Counted from the stretch's first letter, positions 33,918 to 43,619 are shown. The stretch is 64,000 nucleotides of DNA from Mycobacterium sp. DL (GCF_039729195.1 NZ_CP155796.1:5580001-5644000); one strand, 5' to 3'. Numbers and translations: made by a program. Notes: generated by a model not told the origin, from the letters alone.

Positions 33918-34526
33918 ATGTCCGAGAAGTCCCGCGCCGATTTCTGGTTCGATCCGCTGTGCCCGTGGTGCTGGATCACCTCTCGCTGGATTCTCGAAGT
34001 CGAGAAGGTCCGCGACGTCGAGGTCGCCTTCCACGTGATGAGTCTGGCGGTGCTCAACGAGGGCAGGGATCTGCCCGAGGAGTACCTGGAGATGATGAAG
34101 AAGGCGTGGGGCCCGGTACGGGTCGCGATCGCCGCCGAGCAGGCCAAAGGCGCCGAGATCCTCGGCCCGCTGTACACGGCGATGGGCACCCGGATCCACA
34201 ACAACGATGTCAAGGACTTCGATGTCGTCATCAAGGAGTCCCTCGAAGAGGTCGGGCTGCCCGCGGAACTGGCCGAGGCGGCGAACTCCGAGTTCTACGA
34301 CCAGGCGCTGCGTGACAGCCACCACGCCGGCATGGACGCGGTCGGGGAGGATGTCGGCACCCCGACGATCCACGTCAACGGCGTGGCGTTCTTCGGCCCG
34401 GTGCTCTCCCGGATCCCGCGCGGTGAGGATGCGGGCAAGCTCTGGGACGCCTCGGTGATCTTCGCGTCCTATCCGCACTTCTGGGAACTCAAGCGCACCC
34501 GGACCGAGGCGCCCACCTTCGACTAG
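33918..34526 (+). CDS. DsbA-family mycothiol-dependent oxidoreductase (Rv2466c-like)
   Basis: A 202-residue thioredoxin-fold protein with a Cys-Pro-Trp-Cys active site at 15-18 ([16 protein letters not shown]), and the typical DsbA helical insertion and cis-Pro loop ([10 protein letters not shown]). It is very close in wording to Rv2466c, a mycothiol-dependent reductase that protects against oxidants and activates nitro-drugs. It acts in the cytosol. The ATG start has GAGGAGAGG upstream. Confidence 0.92.
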   Translation: MSEKSRADFWFDPLCPWCWITSRWILEVEKVRDVEVAFHVMSLAVLNEGRDLPEEYLEMMKKAWGPVRVAIAAEQAKGAEILGPLYTAMGTRIHNNDVKDFDVVIKESLEEVGLPAELAEAANSEFYDQALRDSHHAGMDAVGEDVGTPTIHVNGVAFFGPVLSRIPRGEDAGKLWDASVIFASYPHFWELKRTRTEAPTFD

Positions 34527-34577
34527 GTTCAGGTTCTTTGTCGGATTCCTGCTCGCCGGGGCCGCATACTTGGCTCT

Positions 34578-35051
34578 GTGTCGCTCGAAGGTCGCCGCCG
34601 AGACGGAATGAGATCGCCGCTGGAGATGCTCGATGTTGCGGTCGAAGAGGCGCGAAAAGGTTTGGCGGAGGGCGGTATCCCGATCGGGGCGGCCCTGTTC
34701 TCGGCCGATGGATCGCTGTTGGGCAGCGGGCACAACCGGCGGGTGCAGCTCGACGACCCGTCGATTCACGCCGAGACCGACGCGTTCCGCAACGCCGGGC
34801 GCCAGCGCGGCTACCGCTCGACGACCATGGTGACCACACTCTCGCCCTGTTGGTACTGCAGCGGGCTGGTTCGGCAGTTCAACATCGGCGCCGTGGTCAT
34901 CGGCGAGAGTCAGACCTTCACCGGCGGACACGACTGGCTGGCCGAGAACGGGGTGTCGGTCACACTTCTCGACGACCAGCGATGCGTGACGATGATGCGT
35001 GAGTTCATCGCGGCCAACCCGGACCTGTGGGCGGAGGACATCGGTGAGTAG
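34578..35051 (+). CDS. Cytosine deaminase, yeast FCY1-type
   Basis: A 157-residue zinc deaminase of the cytidine/deoxycytidylate superfamily. The catalytic HAE (PSIHAETDAFRN) and the Cys pair in LSPCWYCSG coordinate zinc. Its length and ending (DLWAEDIGE) match yeast cytosine deaminase (158 residues, ending DWFEDIGE) rather than the large bacterial CodA enzymes. It should convert cytosine to uracil for pyrimidine salvage. A GTG start at 34578 is taken; ATG 34608 is an alternative. It is inserted between the DsbA-like gene and rpiB, which are neighbours in M. tuberculosis. Confidence 0.85.
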   Translation: MSLEGRRRDGMRSPLEMLDVAVEEARKGLAEGGIPIGAALFSADGSLLGSGHNRRVQLDDPSIHAETDAFRNAGRQRGYRSTTMVTTLSPCWYCSGLVRQFNIGAVVIGESQTFTGGHDWLAENGVSVTLLDDQRCVTMMREFIAANPDLWAEDIGE

Positions 35052-35100
35052 GTCAGGCTGACGCGCGCTCGCGGGGAACGTGGAAATGTAGGGTGTCCGC

Positions 35101-35574
35101 ATGCGCGTCTACCTCGGGGCCGACCACGCCGGTTTAGAGCTGAAACAGGCCATCATCGAGCACCTGAAGGCCGCCGGGCACGAACCCGTCGACTGCGGCG
35201 CCTTCAGCTACGACGCCGAAGACGACTACCCGGCGTTCTGCATCGCCGCCGCCGAGAAAACCGTCGCCGATCCGGGGAGTCTGGGCATCGTGCTCGGCGG
35301 CTCCGGTAACGGTGAACAGATCGCGGCCAACAAGGTGCCCGGCGCCCGATGTGCGCTGGCGTGGAGCACCGAGACCGCCTCGCTCGCCCGCGAGCACAAC
35401 AACGCACAGGTGGTCGGCATCGGCGGCCGCATGCACACCACTGAGGAGGCGCTGGCGATCGTTGACGCCTTCCTGGCCGCCAAGTGGTCAGAAGCACCGC
35501 GCCACCAGCGCCGGATCGACATCCTCGCCGAGTACGAGCGCACTCACGTCGCACCGCCGGTGCCCGGCGCCTAG
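35101..35574 (+). CDS. rpiB: Ribose-5-phosphate isomerase B
   Basis: A 157-residue RpiB/LacA-type isomerase that interconverts ribose-5-phosphate and ribulose-5-phosphate. Visible are VYLGADHAGLELK, the substrate loop GIVLGGSGNGEQIAANK with the Ser of the actinobacterial type, and HNNAQVVGIGGRM. Same place as Rv2465c. It lies 2 bp before nei1, so the two are co-transcribed. Confidence 0.95.
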   Translation: MRVYLGADHAGLELKQAIIEHLKAAGHEPVDCGAFSYDAEDDYPAFCIAAAEKTVADPGSLGIVLGGSGNGEQIAANKVPGARCALAWSTETASLAREHNNAQVVGIGGRMHTTEEALAIVDAFLAAKWSEAPRHQRRIDILAEYERTHVAPPVPGA

Positions 35575-35576
35575 AC

Positions 35577-36371
35577 ATGCCCGAGGGGCACACGCTGCAC
35601 CGGCTCGCCCGCCAGCATCAGCGTCGGTTCGGCCGCGCGCCCGTGTTCGTGTCGAGTCCGCAGGGGCGGTTCGAAGCCGGCGCCGCCATGGTGAGCGGAC
35701 GGGTCCTGAAGAAGGCGACCGCCTGGGGCAAGCACCTGTTCCACCACTACGAGGGTGGCCGCGTCGTGCATGTGCACCTCGGGCTGTACGGAAAGTTCAC
35801 CGAGAAGCCCGTTCCGTTGCCGTTGCCTGTGGGTCAGGTTCGGATGCGGATGCTCGGCGACGAGTACGGTACCGATCTGCGCGGCCCGACGGTCTGCGAG
35901 GTGCTCGAGGAGCCCGAGATCGCCGACGTGATCGCCAAGCTCGGGCCCGATCCGCTGCGTCCGGACGCCGACCCGGGTCTGGCGTGGAGGCGAATCACCA
36001 AGTCCCGCAGAACAATCGGCGCACTACTCATGGACCAGGCCGTCATGGCCGGAGTGGGCAACGTGTACCGCAGCGAGCTTCTCTATCGGCACCGCATCGA
36101 CCCGTTCCGGCCAGGGACCGCCATCACCGCCGACGAGTTCGATGCCATGTGGACCGACCTCGTCACGTTGATGAAGGTGGGTGTGCGGCGGGGAAAGATC
36201 ATCACCATCCGACCCGAGGACGACCACGGGACACCGTCCTACGGGCGGGGCCGTCCGCGAACCTATGTCTACCGGCGGGCGAGCGAACCGTGCCGGGTGT
36301 GTGGGACCGCGATCCGAACGACCGTGCTTGAGGGGCGAAACCTGTTCTGGTGCCCCACCTGTCAGACCTGA
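35577..36371 (+). CDS. nei1: Formamidopyrimidine/endonuclease VIII-type DNA glycosylase
   Basis: A 264-residue base-excision repair enzyme. It begins MPEGHTLHRLA: after removal of Met the catalytic Pro and Glu are in place. The middle has VHVHLGLYGKF, the helix-two-turn-helix MDQAVMAGVGNVYRSELLY, and the C-terminal zinc finger CRVCG...CPTCQ. It excises oxidised pyrimidines. Its ATG starts 3 bp after the rpiB stop, as in Rv2464c. Confidence 0.93.
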   Translation: MPEGHTLHRLARQHQRRFGRAPVFVSSPQGRFEAGAAMVSGRVLKKATAWGKHLFHHYEGGRVVHVHLGLYGKFTEKPVPLPLPVGQVRMRMLGDEYGTDLRGPTVCEVLEEPEIADVIAKLGPDPLRPDADPGLAWRRITKSRRTIGALLMDQAVMAGVGNVYRSELLYRHRIDPFRPGTAITADEFDAMWTDLVTLMKVGVRRGKIITIRPEDDHGTPSYGRGRPRTYVYRRASEPCRVCGTAIRTTVLEGRNLFWCPTCQT

Positions 36372-36452
36372 CCGGCATTCAGGCTGCGCTGCCGGCGGAC
36401 AATCGTTCGTGAGATGCGCCGCCGACGCAGTGTCGATGCGCCGGCGGGGTCG

Positions 36453-37247
36453 CTAGAAGTCGAACCCGCCGAAGTCGCCGCCGCCGAAGTCCCCGCCGCC
36501 GCCGCCGTCCCAGCCGCCATCGAAGCCACCGCCGCCGTCGCCTTCGAAACCGCCGCCGCCGAGTTCGCCCTGATCCATTCCGTCCTGAAAGCCGTCTCCG
36601 TAACCGTTCTCGAATGCCTGTGCGTCATACCCGATTCCGCCCATGCCGGAGAACAGCGTGCTGAACAGCAGCACCGAACCCACACCCCATGCGCCGGCCA
36701 CCAGCGCGGGCTTCCACCAGGGTTCGGAGTACCAGCCCGCGGGCACTGGCCGCCCGGCGACGCGCCCGCCGGGGTAGTAGTTGGGGGTGCGCTCGGACGG
36801 CATCGGGGAAGCCTCGATCTCGCGCCCCTCGAACTCGACCCGACGGTCCTCGGTGACCGTGCCTGCGGTCTTCTGGCCCTGCAGCAATTCCAGCTCAGGT
36901 CCCGGATCCATTCCCATCGCGGTACGCGCCGCGCGAACGTAGTAGAGCCCTTCCACGGCGCTCTCCTTGGCCAGTTCGGCCTGCCGCGCGGTGGTGGCCT
37001 GGTCGATCTGTGACGACGCCGCGGTGTAGCGCTCGGATGCGTCGGCGAGGGCCTGTTTGGAGGCTTCGTCGCTGCCGGAGAGGGCGAACACCTGGCCGCC
37101 GAGTCGTTCGATGACGCGGCGGGCGTCGGCCTTCGCGTCGGCGAGGGTGGCCGCGCTGCGCTTGCCCGAGGCCTTCGCCGAGGCGTACACCGCGAAGCCG
37201 ATGGCTCCGACGACCAAGAGGATGAGAATGAGCAGTGCGCCTTCCAT
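36453..37247 (-). CDS. DUF1542-type membrane protein with Gly/Asp-rich tail
   Basis: A 264-residue protein. Residues 4-22 form a membrane helix (ALLILILLVVGAIGFAVYA), residues about 25-110 an Ala/Glu helical, DUF1542-like segment, then a second hydrophobic segment near 180-205 (KPALVAGAWGVGSVLLFSTLF). The C-terminal 40 residues are almost only Gly, Asp and Phe (GDFGGGDFGGFDF), of low complexity. Probably membrane anchored with the coiled region and glycine tail on opposite or same faces; topology not certain. No enzyme motif. Absent at this site from the M. tuberculosis order I recall. Confidence 0.75.
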   Translation of the reverse strand: MEGALLILILLVVGAIGFAVYASAKASGKRSAATLADAKADARRVIERLGGQVFALSGSDEASKQALADASERYTAASSQIDQATTARQAELAKESAVEGLYYVRAARTAMGMDPGPELELLQGQKTAGTVTEDRRVEFEGREIEASPMPSERTPNYYPGGRVAGRPVPAGWYSEPWWKPALVAGAWGVGSVLLFSTLFSGMGGIGYDAQAFENGYGDGFQDGMDQGELGGGGFEGDGGGGFDGGWDGGGGGDFGGGDFGGFDF

Positions 37248-37335
37248 GGCTCACAGCGTACCGACAGGTGGGACGGTGCCTTGGCGATCGACCGGACGCA
37301 CCGCCGCCGGGGTGGTTCCAGGAACGCGTCCGTTG

Positions 37336-37602
37336 TCACAGACGGAGCATCTCCCGCGCCATCGCTGCTTGCTCGAAGTAGTCCGGCCGGCGTCGCACCG
37401 CACGTTGCCGATGTGCCCGGCGTTCGACGTGGTGTATCCACCAGTTGTGTAGGGAGCGGGCCCGACGAGTGCCCACTGTCGAACCGGCGGCGGCGCTGCC
37501 GAGCAGCACTTCGGCGACACCGATGAACACGGGCTCGTCGGGGATCGCCGTGCCGACGGGCGTATGGGCAGGCCTGGACAGGGTTTCGGTGTAGTCGTTC
37601 AT
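37336..37602 (-). CDS. Small hypothetical protein
   Basis: An 88-residue reading frame from ATG 37602 (a GTG at 37647 would add 15 residues). It begins MNDYTETLSRPAHTPVG and ends in a basic helical segment RARSLHNWWIHHVERRAHRQ that may bind nucleic acid or membrane. Composition is normal protein-like, unlike the overlapping frames. No family recognised. It sits between the DUF1542 gene and the YcsI gene, same strand. Confidence 0.45.
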   Translation of the reverse strand: MNDYTETLSRPAHTPVGTAIPDEPVFIGVAEVLLGSAAAGSTVGTRRARSLHNWWIHHVERRAHRQRAVRRRPDYFEQAAMAREMLRL

Positions 37603-37708
37603 GTCCACCAGCGTCTTGCACACCACACGCGCGGGCTTGGAGTTCACGTGGAGATCGTGTGGAGATCCCGGAACGAGCCCTGTGGTTCACCGCGGGGTGG
37701 GCCGCCGA

Positions 37709-38509
37709 TTACGGCACCACCAGCTCGCTGTCCCTCAGGTCGGTGATCAACATGTGGCCGGGTGCATGACCGATCGCCAGCGGCGGACGGGACTGCATGA
37801 CAGCCGCCTGTGGGGTGACCCCACAGGCCCAGAAGACCGGTATTTCACCGGGGTTCGCGGTCACCGCGTCCCCGAAGTCCGGACGGGAAAGGTCAGCGAT
37901 GCCCAGCGCCGCGGGATCGCCGACGTGCACCGGGGCGCCGTGCACCGACGGGTACCGGGAGGTGATGCGGACGGCGTCCGCGATCTGGTGAGCCGGTATC
38001 GGTCGCATGGACACCACCATCGGTCCACCGATCCGGCCGGCCGAGCGGCACATCCGATTCGTCCGGTACATCGGCACGTTGGTGCCTTCGTCGAGGTGCC
38101 GTACCGGCACACCTGATTCCCGCAGCGCCGCTTCGAAACTGAAGCTGCAGCCGATGACGAACGCGACCAGGTCGTCGGTCCAGTGATCGGACGCATCCGT
38201 GGTCTCGGCGACCATCTCACCGTCGACGTAGACGCGATAGAGGGGAATGTCGGAGCGGATGTCGCCGCCGCGAAGCAGCGGACCGGAGAACTCGCCGGGC
38301 TCCAGCACGTCCAGCACCGGACACGGCTTCGGGTTGCGCTGGGCGAACAGCATCAGGTCGAAGGCGTACTCGCGCGGCACGGCCATCAGGTTGGCCTGGG
38401 TGTAGCCGGCCGACCATCCCGCCGTCGGTGTCACCAGCCCCTCCCGGAACCGGCGACGGGCGTCCGCGGGTGGCACAGCGGCCGGGTCGGCGGGAATGGT
38501 CTGATCCAT
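37709..38509 (-). CDS. DUF1445 hydro-lyase / D-glutamate cyclase family protein (YcsI-like)
   Basis: A 266-residue cytosolic protein of the DUF1445 family (YcsI; the mitochondrial relative DGLUCY turns D-glutamate into 5-oxo-D-proline). Motifs seen: [68 protein letters not shown] and [11 protein letters not shown]. It lies 12 bp after the Nramp-like gene on the same strand, the same pairing as Bacillus ycsG-ycsI. Activity is inferred from the family. Confidence 0.85.
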   Translation of the reverse strand: MDQTIPADPAAVPPADARRRFREGLVTPTAGWSAGYTQANLMAVPREYAFDLMLFAQRNPKPCPVLDVLEPGEFSGPLLRGGDIRSDIPLYRVYVDGEMVAETTDASDHWTDDLVAFVIGCSFSFEAALRESGVPVRHLDEGTNVPMYRTNRMCRSAGRIGGPMVVSMRPIPAHQIADAVRITSRYPSVHGAPVHVGDPAALGIADLSRPDFGDAVTANPGEIPVFWACGVTPQAAVMQSRPPLAIGHAPGHMLITDLRDSELVVP

Positions 38510-38521
38510 CGTCGCCCCGAT

Positions 38522-39778
38522 TCAGCTCCACAACTCGGACAGGCCGCTCAACGACATCCAGCCCAGGTAGAGCGTCAGCAGCCACACCGCGAGGCCTACC
38601 AACTTCAGCCACATCGGATAGTGATAGCCGCGCAACAGATCCCGGCGCATCCACGCCACCCACAGCACCACCGTGAACCCGATGGGCAGGATCAGCCCGT
38701 TGAAGGCACCGGCGAAGATCAGCAGCGTCACCGGCGCCGCTCCGAGGATCACGAACAGCGCCGCGCTGATCGCGATGAAGCCGACCGTCAGGATGTTCTG
38801 GCGGCGGCGCGTGGTTCTCGACGTCGTCAGGAACGACACCGAGGTGTACGCGGCGCCGATCACCGAGGTGATGGATGCGGCCCAGAGGATGACGCCGAAG
38901 AAAACACCGCCGGCGGTACCGAGCGCGGCCTCGAATGCCGACGCGGTGGGGTTGTCGTCGGACAGGGCGGCGCCGCCTGCCGTCACACCGAGGATGGCCA
39001 GGAACAACAGCGTGCGCATGACGCCGGTGACGAGGATGCCGTACAGCGATGTGCTGGTGATCCGGCCGACGTTGTCGGGTCCGGTGACGCCGGTGTCGAG
39101 GAGACGGTGTGCGCCTGCATAGGTGATGTAGCCACCCACCGTCCCGCCGACGATGGTCGTGATCGCCAGGAAGTTGATCGACTCGGGCAGTACTGCGTTG
39201 CGCAGTGCCTCACCGAGCGGTGGCCGCGACACGATCGCGGTGTATGCGGTCATGGCGATCATCGCGGCGCCGAGCACCACCACGATGCGGTCGAGTCCGA
39301 CTCCGGCCCGCTTGCTCAGGAACACCCCGATGGCGATGAGCGCCGAGACCGCGCCGCCGATGCGCGGATCGAGGCCGAACATCGCGTCGGTGCCGAGGCC
39401 GGCGCCGCTGGTGTTGCCGATGTTGAACACCAGGCCGCCCACGACCACCATCGCAGCCAGTGCGTACCCGACGCCGGGTAACACGCGGTTGCCCAGTTCG
39501 TGGGCCCGGATCCCGGACACCCCGATGACCCGCCACACGTTCAACTGGACGGCGAAGTCGATGAGGATCGACGCGACGATGGCGAACGCAAACGCCGCGC
39601 CGAGTCTGACGGTGAAGTCGGTGGTCTGGGTGATGAACCCCGGCCCGACGGCGCTGGTCGCCATCAGGAACATTGCTCCCAGGAGCGCGGTTCTCGTCGC
39701 TTGGGAAGGCGCCTGGTTCGTCTGTTCCTTCTCGGGCGCTGTCGCCGCGTCAGGCGTGGAGCGTTCGGGTGTCGCCAT
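38522..39778 (-). CDS. NRAMP-related transporter (YcsG-like)
   Basis: A 418-residue transporter with about eleven membrane helices. The first helix carries the family element SAVGPGFITQTTDFT; the canonical Nramp DPGN metal ligand motif is replaced here (VGPGFITQT), as in the YcsG branch, so metal transport is doubtful. ATG 39778 has a GGGGA ribosome site. With the downstream YcsI-like gene it forms a two-gene operon associated elsewhere with 5-oxoproline use, although pxpA/B/C are not in this window. Confidence 0.83.
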   Translation of the reverse strand: MATPERSTPDAATAPEKEQTNQAPSQATRTALLGAMFLMATSAVGPGFITQTTDFTVRLGAAFAFAIVASILIDFAVQLNVWRVIGVSGIRAHELGNRVLPGVGYALAAMVVVGGLVFNIGNTSGAGLGTDAMFGLDPRIGGAVSALIAIGVFLSKRAGVGLDRIVVVLGAAMIAMTAYTAIVSRPPLGEALRNAVLPESINFLAITTIVGGTVGGYITYAGAHRLLDTGVTGPDNVGRITSTSLYGILVTGVMRTLLFLAILGVTAGGAALSDDNPTASAFEAALGTAGGVFFGVILWAASITSVIGAAYTSVSFLTTSRTTRRRQNILTVGFIAISAALFVILGAAPVTLLIFAGAFNGLILPIGFTVVLWVAWMRRDLLRGYHYPMWLKLVGLAVWLLTLYLGWMSLSGLSELWS

Positions 39779-39964
39779 GTCGTTTCCCCTGATCCGAACC
39801 GGCATTGTTGGTGGTGCACGTGCGTCGCACGTCGAGGACCCCGTCGTCTGGTTGCCGTCTACCCGAGCGGCGCGCCGATGAACCCTCGGAGTTGGGCGAC
39901 GGACTGCGGGAAACGTCGAGTCAGCCCGCTTTCTCCGGACGTCGGCGGAGCGATTACCTACGCC

Positions 39965-41194
39965 CTATGCCGCGCCTTGCGAACTCTCCGCGGTGCCGTC
40001 AGACGAATCGGCGGCGCGGTGCTCCCTGGGGTTGTCGGAGCGTTTCTTGGGTTCGCGGGGCTTGACCGCGCCGTCGTCGGAAGACCTGTCCGAAGATCTC
40101 GGCTCCCCGACAGATTCACTCGACGTTGTAGTAGACAGTTCGGACGGCTCGGAGTTCGGCTCCGCGTTTCTGCTTGACGGTTCGAGCTCACGGGGCAGCG
40201 GCTGCGACGGGACGACCTTCGGTGTGATGCCGGACAGATCCGACGTGCCGGCCGACGGGTTCGTCTCATCGTGACCAATCGACGTGACGTCGGTTTGCGA
40301 AACGTCTGCTTGAACCTGCACTTCGTCCACCGGATCAGCGGGGGCGACCACGCCGTGCGCGGGAACGGAGGCGAACTCGTCGACGGGTAGGTCGCCGTCG
40401 CTCGATGCGAGGGGGTCGGCGTCCGCGAGCGAAGGGCGAAGCGCGGGGAGTAGCTCGGGTGATAGTGGCGGCGGCGCGACCGACGGGTCCAGCACTTCCG
40501 TGGTTGCCGACTGCGTCTGCTGGGCATCGAACGGCAGCGGCGGCAGCGGCGGCAGCCAGAAGTTCCATTCATCGATCCCCAGTTGGACGAGGGCATCCCA
40601 GCTGTCCCGGGCAATGTTCCCCAAGCCCTCTCCGAAGGGCAGCGGACCCCAGAGCCAGTTGGCCGAATTGACCACAAGGCTTTCGACGATGCGTTCCCCG
40701 AAGTTGTAGAAGATCATGATCTGAGGCGAGAGCCAGCCCACCCAGGGAACCCAGCCGACAGCGTAGGTGGCCACCTCGAACCCGTAGCGCACCCACGGCT
40801 CGATGACGAAATAGGTGTTGATGATGGCGTCTTCGAATTCGTTGGGCGTCGGGGAGGGCCCAGGCAAATCCGGTGTGGGAAACGGCTGACCCAGGCTGGG
40901 CGGGATGATGAACCTGCCCAGGTCCAGGCTCAACAACGACCCGAGGACGTTGGTCTGCTCTACCAATGCCTGCTGCGCCAACGGTTGCTGGGCCAACGGT
41001 TGCTGGGCTAACGGTTGCTGCACCAAAGCCTGCTGCGCCAACGGTTGCACCACCGGGCGAAAAACAGCCGCCGTAGGTCGGACTACCGGGTCGGTCGGCG
41101 GCGGTGGCGGCTGAACCGCGGGCGCGACCACCAGTGCACCCAGGCTGGCTAGCGCGATGCCGGTTGTCGCCATTCGGTTTGCGAAGGCCTTCAT
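39965..41194 (-). CDS. Secreted mycobacterial protein with Gln/Leu pentapeptide repeats
   Basis: A 409-residue protein. The N-terminus has a signal peptide (ATTGIALASLGALVVAPAV) followed by Pro-rich sequence and five copies of LAQQ(A/P) (about residues 51-80). A conserved hydrophobic, Trp-rich core follows: NTYFVIEPWVRYGFEVATYA, VGWVPWVGWLSPQIMIFYNF and VVNSANWLWGP, a combination I recall in mycobacterial PE-PPE-associated or surface proteins. The C-terminal 180 residues are Ser/Pro/Asp/Glu-rich and unstructured. It could be an envelope protein; no function is known. Confidence 0.75.
   Translation of the reverse strand: MKAFANRMATTGIALASLGALVVAPAVQPPPPPTDPVVRPTAAVFRPVVQPLAQQALVQQPLAQQPLAQQPLAQQALVEQTNVLGSLLSLDLGRFIIPPSLGQPFPTPDLPGPSPTPNEFEDAIINTYFVIEPWVRYGFEVATYAVGWVPWVGWLSPQIMIFYNFGERIVESLVVNSANWLWGPLPFGEGLGNIARDSWDALVQLGIDEWNFWLPPLPPLPFDAQQTQSATTEVLDPSVAPPPLSPELLPALRPSLADADPLASSDGDLPVDEFASVPAHGVVAPADPVDEVQVQADVSQTDVTSIGHDETNPSAGTSDLSGITPKVVPSQPLPRELEPSSRNAEPNSEPSELSTTTSSESVGEPRSSDRSSDDGAVKPREPKKRSDNPREHRAADSSDGTAESSQGAA
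40968..41042 (-). repeat. 15-bp tandem repeat, five copies
   Basis: Five 15-bp units starting at 40968, 40983, 40998, 41013 and 41028, of the type GGTTGCTGGGCCAAC, with a few changes. They encode the LAQQ(P/A) pentapeptide repeats of the secreted protein on the minus strand. A likely site of copy-number variation. Confidence 0.85.
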
Positions 41195-41812
41195 TGCCGG
41201 ACTTCCTTCCCGCTGCGCCTCGTGACCGCCGCGGGCATGGGCGCTGAACAGATTCTAGTGCCGAACTACGCGCCTGGAGACGAAATCGCGGACCCCACAA
41301 TCGCGACGTGCCCGCAACCAACCGACCACCGACGAGCCCCGTAGCAGACGGACCGCTGGCCGGATCGGTTCGTTGCCGGGCGCGAAGACAATCAGCGCGA
41401 CTAACCAACATCGACATACCGACTCCGTCACCGAGGGCGACTCCTCAAAAGTGTTGTGACACAAGCTAATTGCCATTGTTGGCGGGTCGAGTGATCTGCA
41501 GCCGCGCCGCCGGCGCAGCGTTATTGGGCGTCCAGCTCAGATGCTCGAGGAGCATGTCGACGTCGACGGCGCACGCTGCGACAGGACTGGTAGCGCCAGA
41601 CCCCGGATCGCCATGACACGCGAACGTTCTCGCGGCATCTACCTACACCCGACAGCGGAGCGGCGACACGGCCGCACCGGGGGCGATAGCGAGCGCTAAT
41701 GCAGCAAAGAACGGCCTGCGCCTCGTCCGGTAGCGACGAGGCTGCACGCGGGAGCAAGCCGAGGCCTGAAAATCCCAGCATCTGAAAACCGCCTGATGGG
41801 GCGGTTCGGTGG
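41195..41812. other. Gene-free interval before tRNA-Gly
   Basis: About 620 bp with no believable gene. It holds the promoter side of the secreted-protein gene and, near 41785, the terminator of tRNA-Gly. Nothing else recognised. Confidence 0.5.
41785..41806 (-). terminator. Intrinsic terminator of tRNA-Gly
   Basis: On the minus strand AACCGCC-CCATCA-GGCGGTT followed by TTC: a 7-bp stem, 6-base loop and short T run, 7 bp after the mature tRNA 3' end. Confidence 0.75.
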
Positions 41813-41883
41813 AGCGGGCGACGGGAATCGAACCCGCGTAGCTAGTTTGGAAGACTAGGGCTCTACCATTGAGCTACGCCCGC
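41813..41883 (-). tRNA. tRNA-Gly (anticodon TCC)
   Basis: Minus strand: acceptor GCGGGCG pairs with CGCCCGC, D arm GCTC...GAGC, anticodon loop CTTCCAA giving UCC, and T arm CGGGTTCGATTCCCG. CCA not encoded. A TACAGT-like -10 (41907-41912) lies 23 bp upstream. Divergent from tRNA-Pro. Confidence 0.95.
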
Positions 41884-41982
41884 AATGTGCTGCACAAGCT
41901 GAGCAGACTGTACCGGCCCCGCCTGGCTCAAATCCAATTGAGTCCCGATGAGGTCCGATGTGGTCCCGCGGTGGTCAGGCCG

Positions 41983-41988
41983 TAGTAT
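41983..41988 (+). promoter_or_regulatory. Putative -10 box of tRNA-Pro/tig
   Basis: TAGTAT fits the TANNNT mycobacterial -10 and would start transcription about 30 nt before tRNA-Pro. The -35 region is weak. Confidence 0.4.
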
Positions 41989-42025
41989 CGCCGGTGGTCC
42001 GGCGCTGTGTTGAAGCAGCGACGAC

Positions 42026-42106
<81 letters not shown>

Positions 42107-42140
42107 CACCCACCAGAACCGCAATAGAGGAGTACGCAAC

Positions 42141-43619
42141 GTGAAGAGCACCGTCGAGAAGTTGAGCCCGACGCGGGTTCGCATCAACGTGGAGGTGCCC
42201 TTCACCGAGCTCGAACCCGACATCGACAAAGCGTTCAAGCAGCTGGCCAAGCAGATCCGGCTGCCCGGCTTCCGGCCCGGCAAGGCGCCCCGCAAGCTGC
42301 TCGAAGCCCGCGTGGGCCGAGCCTCGGTGCTCGAGCAGGTCGTCAACGACGCGCTGCCCGGTCGCTACAGCGAGGCCGTCACCGCAGAGTCTCTGCAGCC
42401 GATCGGTCAGCCCGAGATCGAGATCACCAAGCTCGAGGACAACGAGGAGCTGGTGTTCACCGCCGAGGTCGACATCCGTCCTGAGATCGACCTGCCCGAT
42501 CTGGCGGAGCTGAAGATCACCGTCGACCCGATCTCTGTCAGCGACGAGGATGTCGCCACCGAGCTCGAGAACCTGCAGAAGCGGTTCGGCACCCTGACCG
42601 GTGTCGAGCGTGCCGCCGAGTCCGGCGACTTCGTGTCGATCGACCTGTCGGCCACCGTCGACGGTGAGGACGTTCCCGAGGCCAGGACCGAAGGCCTGTC
42701 CCATGAGGTCGGTTCCGGTGAGCTGATCGAGGGTCTGGACGACGCGATCGTCGGTCTCAGCGAGGGCGAGAGCAAGGATTTCACCACCACCCTGGTCGCC
42801 GGTGAGCACGCTGGCCAGGAGGCTCAGGTGAATGTCACGGTCAAGTCGATCAAGGTGCGCGAGCTGCCGGAGTTGGACGATGAATTCGCCCAGCTGGCAA
42901 GTGAATTCGACACCATCGAGGAACTGCGCAGCAGCCTCAGCGAGCAGGTCACCCGCGTCAAGCGAGTGCAGCAGGCCGAGCAGATCCGCGACAAGGCGAT
43001 CGAGGAGTTGTTGGAGCAGGTCGAGGTCCCGCTGCCGGAGAAGGTGGTCCAGGCCCAGGTCGACGACACGCTGCACAACGCCATCCACGGACTCGACCAC
43101 GACGAGTCGAAGTTCGAGGAGACGCTCAAAGAGCAGGGCAGTAGCCGCGAGGAATTCGACGCCGACAACCGCACCAATGCCGAGAAGGCCATCAAGACCC
43201 AGCTCCTGATGGATGCGATCGCCGACAAGCTCGACATCCAGGTCGGCCAGGGTGATCTCACCGAGCGGCTGGTCCTGATGTCTCGTCAGTACGGACTGGA
43301 GCCCCAGCAGTTGCTGCAGATGCTGCAGCAGAACAACCAGTTGCCGGCGATGTTCGCCGACGTCCGCCGCGGCCTCACCGTCGCCGCGATCGTCCACGGT
43401 GGCACCGTCGTCGACACCGACGGCACCGAGATCGACACCGCCGAGTTCTTCGGTCCCTCGGATGAGCAGGCTTCCGCCGCGAGCGGCGAGGTCGATGAGG
43501 ACGCTGAACTCAGTGCCGGCGACGATGAGTCCGACGACGCCGATGAGGCCGTTGAATCCGACGTCGTCGACGAGATCGAGAGTGCCGATGATGCCGCGGA
43601 GGCTGCCGACACGAAGTGA
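42141..43619 (+). CDS. tig: Trigger factor
   Basis: A 492-residue ribosome-bound chaperone and prolyl isomerase. The ribosome-binding loop is [19 protein letters not shown] (about residues 40-58); the FKBP domain follows ([18 protein letters not shown] to [10 protein letters not shown]), then the long helical chaperone arm. The C-terminus is a very acidic tail of about 50 residues ([20 protein letters not shown]), longer than in most bacteria but usual in mycobacteria. GTG start with GAGGAG. Homologue of Rv2462c, upstream of clpP1-clpP2. Confidence 0.96.
   Translation: MKSTVEKLSPTRVRINVEVPFTELEPDIDKAFKQLAKQIRLPGFRPGKAPRKLLEARVGRASVLEQVVNDALPGRYSEAVTAESLQPIGQPEIEITKLEDNEELVFTAEVDIRPEIDLPDLAELKITVDPISVSDEDVATELENLQKRFGTLTGVERAAESGDFVSIDLSATVDGEDVPEARTEGLSHEVGSGELIEGLDDAIVGLSEGESKDFTTTLVAGEHAGQEAQVNVTVKSIKVRELPELDDEFAQLASEFDTIEELRSSLSEQVTRVKRVQQAEQIRDKAIEELLEQVEVPLPEKVVQAQVDDTLHNAIHGLDHDESKFEETLKEQGSSREEFDADNRTNAEKAIKTQLLMDAIADKLDIQVGQGDLTERLVLMSRQYGLEPQQLLQMLQQNNQLPAMFADVRRGLTVAAIVHGGTVVDTDGTEIDTAEFFGPSDEQASAASGEVDEDAELSAGDDESDDADEAVESDVVDEIESADDAAEAADTK

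Noticed and set aside
40968..41042. Direct repeats considered as a CRISPR array
   Set aside because: Units are 15 bp with no spacers, in frame in a coding gene, and no cas genes are present.
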